A stretch of 64,000 nt of DNA from Saprospiraceae bacterium (GTDB lineage: Bacteria > Bacteroidota > Bacteroidia > Chitinophagales > Saprospiraceae). The position numbers and the translations under genes are program-made. Each line of letters opens with the position of its first letter. Position 1 is the first letter of the stretch. This document shows positions 8,567 to 16,453 of the stretch, in pieces. Under the pieces are notes generated by a model. It saw nothing but the letters and a program-made list of their open reading frames with translations. It did no database searches and was not told the origin of the DNA. The stretch is taken from assembly GCA_016714025.1 (NCBI GenBank), contig JADJOB010000002.1, forward strand, positions 1,099,501 to 1,163,500, written 5' to 3'.

Positions 8567-8786
8567 TGAAAGTTATTCTGTTTATTTTAACAAAGGTAAT
8601 TCGATCGCTTGATCAGCATACCATGCTGCTAAAATAAAACGAAAATTTAGACTTCTTATGTTAAAAGCTATTTCCAAAAACTCCTTTGGCAATACTTGTA
8701 AATTTTAAAATACTGAGTTTAATGCTTTTAATTGATTGTTTAATAGATTTTGCAACGCAGTAATTTGGAGTGTGGTGGTTTTATTT

Positions 8787-8818
8787 AAAAAAAAACCCGG
8801 AGCAAATGCCTCCGGGTT
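8787..8818 (-). terminator. Intrinsic terminator of the small heat-shock pair
   Basis: An 8-bp perfect stem (AACCCGGA / TCCGGGTT, loop of 9) is followed, on the minus strand, by a run of nine T residues. It lies 24 bp after the stop of the downstream hsp20 gene. Confidence 0.9.
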
Positions 8819-8842
8819 ACTAATCCCTGAATATGAAGTCAA

Positions 8843-9268
8843 TTACGAAATCTCAATGGTTTTGTTGTTTTTACCAATCTCAATGGTTTTTGGAATTTGA
8901 ATGTTCAAGATTCCATTTTCGTATTGAGCGGTAATTTTTTCTGCATCCGCTTCAGCTGGTAATTCAAACATTCTTTTGAAAGAATGGTAACTGAACTCTT
9001 TTCGGAAATAACTTTCTTTAGTTTCCGTGTTTTCTTGTTTTTTATCTGCTGAGATAATCAACATATTATTATCCAATTCAATTTTGAAATCCTGCTTGCT
9101 CAATCCGGGAGCAGCCAATTCAAGTTTAAATTCTTTGCCCGTATCCACCACATTTAAGCCGGGTGTATTGTTGCGAAATAGTTGTCCTCCATTAAAATCA
9201 TGGAAGGTTTTACCAATCAAATCATCAACGATTTGAACAAAAGGTACTAGTGAATTAATATTTCTCAT
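8843..9268 (-). CDS. Hsp20/alpha-crystallin small heat-shock protein (copy 2)
   Basis: This 141-residue ATP-independent holdase binds unfolding proteins. The alpha-crystallin domain spans about residues 35-130 and shows ELAAPGLSKQDFKIELDNNMLIISA, the FRKEFSYHSFKRMFELP strand block and the hallmark A-x-x-x-NGIL-x-I-x-IPK at AQYENGILNIQIPK. The C-terminal tail carries KTIEI, a possible I-x-I oligomerisation motif. It lies 26 bp downstream of a second hsp20 gene and ends at a strong terminator, so the two form a bicistronic stress unit. Confidence 0.93.
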   Translation of the reverse strand: MRNINSLVPFVQIVDDLIGKTFHDFNGGQLFRNNTPGLNVVDTGKEFKLELAAPGLSKQDFKIELDNNMLIISADKKQENTETKESYFRKEFSYHSFKRMFELPAEADAEKITAQYENGILNIQIPKTIEIGKNNKTIEIS

Positions 9269-9294
9269 GGTTTTAAAATTTTATGTTTAACAAA

Positions 9295-9699
9295 TTAGTT
9301 TACAGAAATGCTGTGAGTTGCTTTTTTTATACGATTCATCTGCACATACAATACGCCATTTTCAAATCGAGCTTTCAAGCTTTCAGTGTCAATGTCTTCA
9401 GGCAATTGAATGCTGCGTTTGTAACTTACATCTGCAAATTCTTTGTGCAGTGATTTAACATCTTCGGACTTATGAATGCGTTTTGCATTCAAATGCAATA
9501 GCTTATTTTCCAATTGAATGGACGCATCTTCTTTCAATACACCCGGCATGGAAAATTCTAGGATCAACTGTTCATCTTTTTGGTACGCATTCATTTTTGG
9601 GCGAATGCTTTGATCAACAGCTGGTTTATAATCAACCGCGCAATTCGATTTGACGCGAAATGTTTTTGGGTAGGGGAAGTAGTAATTTGAGTACATCAT
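9295..9699 (-). CDS. Hsp20/alpha-crystallin small heat-shock protein (copy 1)
   Basis: This is the first gene of the tandem small heat-shock unit, 134 residues. It shows LEFSMPGVLKEDASIQLENKLLHL, HKEFADVSYKRSIQLPEDID and the signature ARFENGVLYVQMNR, with the usual A-x-x-x-NGVL core. The N-terminus is short and Tyr-rich (MMYSNYYFPYPK), and both Met codons at 9699 and 9696 are possible starts. Identity with the downstream copy looks modest outside the core, so the pair is an old duplication or two recruited paralogues. Regulation is probably through the twin motif at 9787-9830. Confidence 0.92.
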   Translation of the reverse strand: MMYSNYYFPYPKTFRVKSNCAVDYKPAVDQSIRPKMNAYQKDEQLILEFSMPGVLKEDASIQLENKLLHLNAKRIHKSEDVKSLHKEFADVSYKRSIQLPEDIDTESLKARFENGVLYVQMNRIKKATHSISVN

Positions 9700-9786
9700 A
9701 ATTTTTTATTTTTATAATAGCCATAGATCAATTGATGTACCATTCCAAAAATCAGGAAATTCTGGCATTGAATACAGATTACATCA

Positions 9787-9830
9787 TGCCAAAATGACAA
9801 ATTTTATATAAAAACTATGCCATAATGACA
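9787..9830. promoter_or_regulatory. Twin 13-nt operator-like motifs upstream of the hsp20 pair
   Basis: TGCCAAAATGACA (9787-9799) and TGCCATAATGACA (9818-9830) differ at one base and are spaced 31 bp start to start, about three helical turns. Each is an imperfect inverted repeat of TGYCA-N3-TGRCA. They lie 88-131 bp upstream of the hsp20 start (minus) and 52-95 bp upstream of the barrel gene start (plus), so either or both units could be controlled. The binding protein is unknown. Confidence 0.6.
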
Positions 9831-9881
9831 TGATATTCATATTTCTGCTATGTGTTGTAATTTTACATCAAACATGCTGTT

Positions 9882-10604
9882 ATGAATCAGGTTCGTTTTA
9901 CCATTAAATTCTTAAAAACACTGGGTGCAATTGGAATGCTGATGGCCTGTCATAGCAGCCAACTGATTTCCCAGGCCAATGGATTTGGAATCAAACTTGG
10001 TCCCAGTATGGGATTTCAAAAATGGGGTGGAGGCAGCCAGCGGGATCCCTTAGTACGTTGGCATGTAGCAGCGTTTATGGATTCAGAAAGTTCGGACTCT
10101 AAAAATGTAATCTACGGGCAATTAGGATACCACGTTAAAGGCGGAGCCTTCAGAGTCAGCTATTTTTACGACATCAATGGAAATCGGTATCCCGGAAGCA
10201 CCTACGGAATGGAATTTCACAATTTGAGTTTAGATATTGGTTTGAAACGATACATCCGTAAAGGAATCTGGAAGCCTTATTATGCAATTGGACTCCGCGG
10301 GGAATACACAGCAAAAACAAAATTTGAAATCTATCAGGAACTCGAAGAATGGGTTCGCAAATGGAATTATGGATTTTCTATCAAGTTAGGCACAGAATAC
10401 AAAATGAGTAAGTTGACACACGCTGGACTCGAACTCAACATTGCACCTGATTTATCTAAGCAAGTATATGTGCCGGCAACCATACGCCGGATCAATCCAT
10501 GGACCGGGCAAGCCGAACCTGGTTACGAGCAATCCACTGTAAACACAACCATCGAATTGAGTTTTTACTTGCGATTTATGCAAGTCATCGAATACGAAGA
10601 ATAA
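9882..10604 (+). CDS. Predicted outer-membrane beta-barrel protein
   Basis: The 240-residue product has an N-terminal hydrophobic segment with a possible lipobox-like LMAC (residues 20-23) or an ordinary signal peptide cut after LISQA near residue 32. The rest alternates strands and turns (NGFGIKLGPSMGFQKW, VIYGQLGYHVKGGAFRVSYFYD, HNLSLDIGLKRYI, YYAIGLRGEYTA, FSIKLGTEYKMS, HAGLELNIAPDLS, TTIELSFYLRFM), as in a small Bacteroidota barrel. No ligand can be inferred. It is divergent from the hsp20 unit and shares its upstream region. Confidence 0.7.
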   Translation: MNQVRFTIKFLKTLGAIGMLMACHSSQLISQANGFGIKLGPSMGFQKWGGGSQRDPLVRWHVAAFMDSESSDSKNVIYGQLGYHVKGGAFRVSYFYDINGNRYPGSTYGMEFHNLSLDIGLKRYIRKGIWKPYYAIGLRGEYTAKTKFEIYQELEEWVRKWNYGFSIKLGTEYKMSKLTHAGLELNIAPDLSKQVYVPATIRRINPWTGQAEPGYEQSTVNTTIELSFYLRFMQVIEYEE

Positions 10605-10689
10605 GTGAGTGTATATTTTAATGTAGCCATACAAAACCTGGTCCATTATTTTTTCTTCTCTGCGTCAATCTGCGTAATCTGCGGGAAAA

Positions 10690-10892
10690 TAATTAGTTGT
10701 TGGTTGATAGCAGGAACGGTTGCATTCCTTTGCGTCTTTGCGAGAAAATAATTAGTTGTTAGTTGATGGTTGTTAGTTGATAGGAGGAACGGTTGCATTC
10801 CTTTGCGTCTTTGCGAGAAAATAATTAGTTGTTGGTTGATAGTTGTTAGTTGATAGTAGGAATGGTTGCATTACGCTGCGTCTCTGCGAGAA
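10690..10892. repeat. Three imperfect tandem units of ~59-73 bp
   Basis: Each unit reads roughly AATTAGTTGTTGGTTGATAG, then GGAACGGTTGCATT and CCTTTGCGTCTTTGCGAGAA. The second and third units carry an extra ~14 nt of TTGTTAGTTGATAG. The TTTGCGTCTTTGCG words resemble, in reverse orientation, words in the spacer at 40430-40520. They are probably decayed copies of a dispersed intergenic repeat. Confidence 0.75.
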
Positions 10893-10943
10893 ATTTTTTT
10901 TTCATAATGGCCAGGATTAGCCGGATATCATTTACTATCCAAC

Positions 10944-10976
10944 AAAAAAAAGGGATCCTCATAATGAAGATCCCTT
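10944..10976 (-). terminator. Intrinsic terminator of the haloperoxidase-like gene
   Basis: An 8-bp stem AAGGGATC / GATCCCTT with an 11-nt loop is followed on the minus strand by a T run. It lies 22 bp after the stop of the PAP2-family gene. Confidence 0.88.
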
Positions 10977-10998
10977 ATAAAAGTTATTTAAACTTAAA

Positions 10999-12390
10999 TT
11001 ATTTTTTCCAGGGCAATTCGTGAATGCGTTTTGCAGCTAACAAACCACAAAATTCACCACCTTCCATGTCGATTCTCCAATGTACGCCTAATGGTAACCG
11101 GCTGAAAGCATTTTCATAAGCAAGTGTACGCAAGGTATTGAATGAACGGGGAGTACCACAGAAATCGGTACGCTGTTCATGACAATGATCTGTAAAGCTG
11201 TAGTTCGGTCCGACAAAATATTCAAGAATTCCAGCACCAGCATATCCAAAGGTAGAATGCCCGGAAGGATAAGCTGGAAAAGCTGGAGTGAACCCTAACC
11301 ATGGCACAGTGAAAGTAGGATCTATGTTTCGGTGAATGTAGCTGATAGGTCTTTCAAGATTGTATTTGTATTTATTGTACCAGGCAATCACACCGGCATC
11401 ATTTAATGCCATACCTATTTGTGCATAGAGAACACAAGTAGTTTCGAGATTCATTTTTTCTTTTTGAACGATTTGATCTGCGATTGCAATATAACGAGGA
11501 GCCGGACTGAAGGTCCAACCTACCCGGTCGTCGCTCCAGAATTCAGCGATACATTCCATTTCACCTTTAGGGTTGCTGCGAGCTTCGTTTGCAATTACAT
11601 ACATTTCCCAGGCTTGTTGATAGTTGATTGAATTTTTTCCATCATCGCAGTTAAAGGGAGCTTTTAATGCATCCATATCAACTTGATTTAATCCAAACCT
11701 TCTGGCCTCCCCCCATAAGGCAAACATACCTCTTTGGGACACTTGAGGTTCAGTAGCAACCCAGTCACAAGCGTTTACTGGTTTGTTTTCTACTGGAAAG
11801 GGATTTAGATGGGCATTGTAACCAACAGCATCTGTTGTAGAAAATCTCCAGATAGCAGAAGCTACTTCGCGTCCATGAGCCTCAGAATTATTTAATATGG
11901 TTTCAACTGTATTTTTACGGAAGCGCTCTCTGAGTTCAACTTCCTTAGTTTCAATTAATCTAAGAAATTGTTGTTTATCTAAAATGACACCGTCTTTGTT
12001 TTTAAAAGTTACGTTTTCAAAAAACTTATTCATCAGATAGCCATAAGATGCATTGATTACTTCGGGCCAGTATAAATTGGTTTGTACTGCCGGCATATCC
12101 TGAATACCCAAACGGTATTGTAATGACTGATAATCGGGCATGCCACCCAAACAAGCTTCATAGGCACTCAATCCGAGATATGCCAAAGCACGGGGAGCTG
12201 GACCAGGCCTGTAAGATGAAGCAAAACGTTCAATTTCCATAAACACGGAATTCCATTCATGGTACACTTCATTTTCCTGAGATTTCATTAAGTTATTTCC
12301 ACCTTCCGGAGTGTCAACCTCATTACAAGAAGTTGAAAAGATTAAGGCAGAAGCTACTAAACCAACTAGTAACTTGGACAAAAATTTCAT
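10999..12390 (-). CDS. Vanadium-dependent haloperoxidase / PAP2-family lipoprotein
   Basis: This 463-residue predicted lipoprotein has a lipobox FSTSC (Cys22). The three PAP2/haloperoxidase motifs are visible in the C-terminal third: KYNLERP near residues 342-348, PSGHSTF near 373-379 and the SRLPLGVHWRIDMEGG block near 431-446. Together these bind vanadate or phosphate through Lys, Arg, Ser-Gly-His, Arg and the axial His. The size and the spacing between motifs 1 and 2 fit vanadium chloroperoxidase-like proteins of bacteria better than small PAP2 phosphatases. Whether it oxidises halides or cleaves phosphoesters cannot be read from the motifs. Single gene with its own terminator. Confidence 0.87.
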   Translation of the reverse strand: MKFLSKLLVGLVASALIFSTSCNEVDTPEGGNNLMKSQENEVYHEWNSVFMEIERFASSYRPGPAPRALAYLGLSAYEACLGGMPDYQSLQYRLGIQDMPAVQTNLYWPEVINASYGYLMNKFFENVTFKNKDGVILDKQQFLRLIETKEVELRERFRKNTVETILNNSEAHGREVASAIWRFSTTDAVGYNAHLNPFPVENKPVNACDWVATEPQVSQRGMFALWGEARRFGLNQVDMDALKAPFNCDDGKNSINYQQAWEMYVIANEARSNPKGEMECIAEFWSDDRVGWTFSPAPRYIAIADQIVQKEKMNLETTCVLYAQIGMALNDAGVIAWYNKYKYNLERPISYIHRNIDPTFTVPWLGFTPAFPAYPSGHSTFGYAGAGILEYFVGPNYSFTDHCHEQRTDFCGTPRSFNTLRTLAYENAFSRLPLGVHWRIDMEGGEFCGLLAAKRIHELPWKK

Positions 12391-12703
12391 ACGAGGGATT
12401 TTATGGCTTAAAACAAAAGAAATTAAAAACTTTCAGGCTTAACGATGCAAAAATAATATTTGGTTTTATAAAACTAAGAAAATTGAAAAAATTATTTTCA
12501 GTGATTGAAAAATACATATTCGAAATATTACTATTTAAAAAATTAATAGTTAATTATTTATATATGTATAATTATTTAAATGTTAACTAACTTATTAATT
12601 TTATCAATACGTTATGCATATAAAATTATTTAATATATTAGGTCCTAAGGAATTTTTAAGGTGTTTTTAATTTAGTTTTTAATCGATATAATGTTTGGCA
12701 TTA
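12391..12703. other. AT-rich gene-free spacer
   Basis: This 313-bp spacer lies between the haloperoxidase start and the cphA stop on the same strand. It is extremely AT-rich with runs such as TTATATATGTATAATTA. No clear hairpin with a T tract for cphA and no clear gene were seen; it presumably contains the haloperoxidase promoter. Confidence 0.55.
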
Positions 12704-15355
12704 TTATGTATTTGGAATATCTTCTTTTTTAAATTTGTATAAACTCTTAGCTTCTTCTTCTAAATAACGCTGCACTAATTCGAGGGCATCAGGCACTACA
12801 TCACTGCACACAACGATCAATGAACCTTCTTTTACATTTTCGATCGCATATTTGATGGCTTCTGATTCTTTAGGGATGACTTTGAAGGGTTTGCTAATGT
12901 CATGTTGTTTGATTCCGGCAGTTAGCATTTCAATGATTTCCTGGTCGGTTTTGCCCCTGAGGTGTTTGTCTTGCCTTACAATGATCTCATCAAACATTTC
13001 TGCTGCAACTTTACCAATTCCTTCATTATCCTCCTGGCGTCGGTCTCCAATTCCTGCAATAATACCCACTTTTGGATAGGCATCGATTTTATCGATGAAT
13101 TTCTTTAAAGCCTGCAATCCGGCTGGATTGTGTGCGTAATCCAACAAGATGCTGAAATGTTTAAAATCAAACATGTTCAATCGACCAGGCGTTTGTGCAG
13201 GTGATGGAATGAAAGATTCGAGGGCTGCTTTGATGTCATCCAATTCAAATCCATTAAAATATGCAGTCAAAACAGCAGGCAAAACATTCTGAATCATAAA
13301 ACTGGCACGTCCGCCGTAAGTTAATGGCACATTGACCGCCTTAACGATGCGCATTTTCCACTCGCCTTTGCAGATGGTTATAAATCCGTTTTCATAAATG
13401 GCCCCAATACCATGTTCGCGCATGTGCTTTTTTATCCGGGGATTGTCTTCATCCATCGAAAACAAAGCCAACTTGCAATTAATCCGCTCACGCATGGCGT
13501 AAACCAGGTCATCGTCTGCATTTAAAATGGCATAGCCATCAGGCAATACAGATTCAACCACCACGCCTTTAACCTTTGCCAATTGTTCCATGGTGTGGAT
13601 GCCTTTTAATCCAAGGTGGTCGGGTGCTACATTCGTGACAATGGCATAATTGCAATTTTTAAAGCCCAAGCCTGCACGGAGGATTCCACCTCGGGCCGTT
13701 TCAAAAACTGCAAAATTGACGGTTGGATCTTTTAATACAAACTCAGCACTGCCGGGTCCACTGCAATCTCCCTGCATCATTAAATGATTTTGAATGTAAA
13801 TGCCATCGGTTGTAGTAAATCCTACAGTATAACCCATCATTCGGGCCATGTGTGCAATCAATCGGGTTGTCGTGGTTTTTCCATTGGTCCCGGTCACCGC
13901 TACAATTGGAATGCGGCTGTTTTTTCCAGGAGGGTACAACATATCAATCACAGGAGCTGCAACATTTCTGGGTAAGCCTTCTGCAGGCGCCAGGTGCATT
14001 CTGAATCCAGGACCGGCATTGACTTCAATCACTGCACCACCCACTTCGGAAACGGGCTTGCTGATGTCTTTGGTCAAAAAATCAATTCCACAAATATCCA
14101 ATCCAACAATTCGGGAAATACGCTCCGCCATAAAAACCGTATGCGGATGGACTATGTCAGTAACATCCACAGAGGTGCCCCCGGTTGAAAGGTTGGCCGT
14201 GTCCTTTACAACCAAAACTTCCCCTTTGGCTAATACGCTATCTAAAGTATAGCCTTTTAGCTCCAGTAACTTTAAAGTAATATCATCTACAGTGATATAA
14301 GTAAGTACTTTTTCATGTCCGTAACCGCGTCTGGGATCTGCATTTGTTTTTTTAATCAAAGCATCAATACTCAAAACACCGTCACCGACAATTTGGGCCG
14401 GAAGCCGTTTAGCTGCAGCAACCAATTTATAATTAATCAATAAAATCCGGTAATCATCGCCGGTTATGTATTGTTCGACGATTACTGCGTTGGAAATTTT
14501 CTTAGCCATCTGAAATCCTTCCAGGGCTTGTTCCCAATTCGTGATGTTGGTGGTAACTCCGCGTCCATGATTTCCATCGATTGGTTTTATAACCAATGGA
14601 AATTTTAAATAATCTACTGCTTCCCTCAGGCCTGTTTCCGTTTTAATTATTTCTCCTTTTGGAACGGGGATTTCAGCCTGGTCGAGTAAAAACTTGGTAT
14701 CTTCTTTATCACCCGCAATATCAACTCCAATGCTGGAAGTTTTACTGGTTACAGTTGCCTGAACCCGAACCTGATTGCAACCATAACCCAATTGACAGAG
14801 TGAATATTTATTCAAACGGATCCACGGAATGCCTCTTGCAATAGCCTCATCAATGATGCTGGCGGTGCTTGGCCCCAATCGCTGAATTTCTCGCAACTCT
14901 CGCATTTCCTGAACGTCATCTTTCAAATCGTAAGCGGATCCTTCAATGAGTGCTTCTGCAATGCGTACCGCTGCTTTTGCAGCATATACGCCTACTTTTT
15001 CTTCCAAATAATCAAAGACAACATGATAGACTCCGGTTTCACCATAACTGCGGGTCCGGCCAAAACCAACATCCATTCCGGCCATGGTTTGAATTTCCAG
15101 GGCAATATGTTCTACAACGTGTCCCATCCAGGTACCTTCTTTGACGCGTTTGTAAAAGCCACCGGGTTCGCCTTCCGAACAGCGGTGTTCGTACAATCCG
15201 GGCAACAACGCTTGCATACGTTCTAAGAACCCATCCAGGGTATTGGTTGGTTTTTGTTCGAGATCTTCCAGATCCAAAACCATGACAATTAGTTTGTGTC
15301 TTCGGATGGACCAATAGTTGGGTCCACGCATGACATTGATTTCCCGGATTTTCAT
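12704..15355 (-). CDS. cphA: Cyanophycin synthetase
   Basis: This 883-residue enzyme polymerises Asp and Arg into cyanophycin, a nitrogen/carbon reserve, using two ATP-dependent active sites. The N-terminal domain (residues ~1-160) opens MKIREINVMRGPNYWS, a cyanophycin-synthetase hallmark, and includes WMGHVVEHIALEIQTMAG. The ATP-grasp domain (~215-470) shows FPLVIKPIDGNHGRGVTTNI and VIEVNAGPGFRMHLAP. The Mur-ligase-like domain (~480-870) shows the P-loop VTGTNGKTTTTRL near residue 487 and LLDYAHNPAGLQALKKF. The length is typical. It is divergent from cphB across 87 bp. The pair implies synthesis and breakdown of the polymer in this organism. Confidence 0.96.
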   Translation of the reverse strand: MKIREINVMRGPNYWSIRRHKLIVMVLDLEDLEQKPTNTLDGFLERMQALLPGLYEHRCSEGEPGGFYKRVKEGTWMGHVVEHIALEIQTMAGMDVGFGRTRSYGETGVYHVVFDYLEEKVGVYAAKAAVRIAEALIEGSAYDLKDDVQEMRELREIQRLGPSTASIIDEAIARGIPWIRLNKYSLCQLGYGCNQVRVQATVTSKTSSIGVDIAGDKEDTKFLLDQAEIPVPKGEIIKTETGLREAVDYLKFPLVIKPIDGNHGRGVTTNITNWEQALEGFQMAKKISNAVIVEQYITGDDYRILLINYKLVAAAKRLPAQIVGDGVLSIDALIKKTNADPRRGYGHEKVLTYITVDDITLKLLELKGYTLDSVLAKGEVLVVKDTANLSTGGTSVDVTDIVHPHTVFMAERISRIVGLDICGIDFLTKDISKPVSEVGGAVIEVNAGPGFRMHLAPAEGLPRNVAAPVIDMLYPPGKNSRIPIVAVTGTNGKTTTTRLIAHMARMMGYTVGFTTTDGIYIQNHLMMQGDCSGPGSAEFVLKDPTVNFAVFETARGGILRAGLGFKNCNYAIVTNVAPDHLGLKGIHTMEQLAKVKGVVVESVLPDGYAILNADDDLVYAMRERINCKLALFSMDEDNPRIKKHMREHGIGAIYENGFITICKGEWKMRIVKAVNVPLTYGGRASFMIQNVLPAVLTAYFNGFELDDIKAALESFIPSPAQTPGRLNMFDFKHFSILLDYAHNPAGLQALKKFIDKIDAYPKVGIIAGIGDRRQEDNEGIGKVAAEMFDEIIVRQDKHLRGKTDQEIIEMLTAGIKQHDISKPFKVIPKESEAIKYAIENVKEGSLIVVCSDVVPDALELVQRYLEEEAKSLYKFKKEDIPNT

Positions 15356-15410
15356 TTTAGTTCGATTGAGGCCTTAAGGTAATAATTTTAGTCAATTATC
15401 TGCATTCCTT

Positions 15411-15418
15411 TAGCTTTG
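15411..15418 (+). promoter_or_regulatory. Bacteroidota -7 box (TAGCTTTG) for cphB
   Basis: TAGCTTTG fits the Bacteroidota -7 consensus TAxxTTTG and lies 25 bp before the cphB ATG, giving a short leader. A -33 element is not clear. Confidence 0.5.
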
Positions 15419-15442
15419 TGATCTATTTTCAAGTGCCAAATC

Positions 15443-16309
15443 ATGGAATTTAAAGGAACGCTGATACCGGTGGGGGGGAATGAAAATAAAGGAATAGGCC
15501 TGAAAGAATCAGAATGTCTGGACTTTATTAAACAAGGAATATTATCTGCTATCGTACGCGAAAGCGGCGGAACCGGAGCACGAATCGTAGTGATAACTAC
15601 CGCATCCAGCATTCCGGTTGAAGTGGGTGAAAATTACAGCCAGGCCTTTGAAACCCTGGGTTGTCAGGCTGTACAAATTGTAGATGTTCGCAAGCGCTCA
15701 GAAGCGCAGCTAAAAAAGAATGTAAAACTAATTGAAGAGGCCGATTGCATAATGTTTTCAGGTGGAGACCAATCCAGAATTGTAAAATGCTTTGCGGATA
15801 CGATAGCCCATCAGATCATTCGAAGAAAACTGGAAGAAACGAAATTGGTACTTGCAGGAACCAGTGCCGGAGCCATGTCCATGTCCCTTCAAATGATAGC
15901 AGGGGGAAGTGTGGTGGATGCGATGCAAAAGGGCAATGTTAAAATGGCCCGGGGGATGTCCTATCTCGATCAAGTTATCATTGACACCCATTTTATCCAA
16001 AGAGGCCGATTTGGAAGGTTGGCAGAAGCGGTTGCCCGTTTTCCAAATCAACTGGGAATCGGATTAGCAGAAGATACAGGCCTCATCATTAAAAAAGGAA
16101 ATGACTGCGAAGTCATTGGCACCGGGATGGTTGTTTTATTTGATCCCAGGAATCTTAACCACAATCGTTACATTGATTTGGAACCCGGAACACCCATGTC
16201 TCTTAGCAATTTGACTACCCATGTATTAGCCAATGGCGACCGGTTTCGGATCAGGGAAAGAAGTCTGAAAATTTTGCCATTGGAAGCATCTTTTTCGGTC
16301 AATTCTTAG
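15443..16309 (+). CDS. cphB: Cyanophycinase
   Basis: This 288-residue serine exopeptidase of the S51 family releases beta-Asp-Arg dipeptides from cyanophycin. The nucleophile elbow is GTSAGA with Ser141; MFSGGDQSRIV (residues ~104-114) and DTHFIQRGRFGRL (~176-188) are the other conserved active-site segments, and GLAEDTGLII follows. No signal peptide is seen, so it acts in the cytoplasm on stored granules. It is divergent from cphA, and both could be driven from the 87-bp shared spacer. The enzyme that splits the dipeptide (isoaspartyl dipeptidase) is not in this window. Confidence 0.95.
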   Translation: MEFKGTLIPVGGNENKGIGLKESECLDFIKQGILSAIVRESGGTGARIVVITTASSIPVEVGENYSQAFETLGCQAVQIVDVRKRSEAQLKKNVKLIEEADCIMFSGGDQSRIVKCFADTIAHQIIRRKLEETKLVLAGTSAGAMSMSLQMIAGGSVVDAMQKGNVKMARGMSYLDQVIIDTHFIQRGRFGRLAEAVARFPNQLGIGLAEDTGLIIKKGNDCEVIGTGMVVLFDPRNLNHNRYIDLEPGTPMSLSNLTTHVLANGDRFRIRERSLKILPLEASFSVNS

Positions 16310-16453
16310 AGATTTCTTAAAATTTTAAATTAAATTCTTAGAATTGAATTAATTTGAGCAAATTTGCATATAAATACTTGATATTTAATCAATTCTATTG
16401 ACTATTAATTGATTAAATATATAAATATTTTTAATTAATTATACTCCCTGGAT

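Larger units (their letters stand above)
10605..10998. other. Gene-free spacer with repeats and a terminator
   Basis: This 394-bp convergent spacer contains no gene. It holds three imperfect repeat units (10690-10892) and the terminator at 10944-10976. Confidence 0.75.

Noticed and set aside
12333..12590. 85-codon plus-strand ORF over the haloperoxidase start
   Set aside because: It overlaps the signal-peptide coding DNA of a real gene and the rest is Ile/Lys/Asn-rich AT spacer.
13848..14252. 134-codon ORF antisense to cphA
   Set aside because: It lies wholly inside the strongly supported cphA frame and shows no family features.
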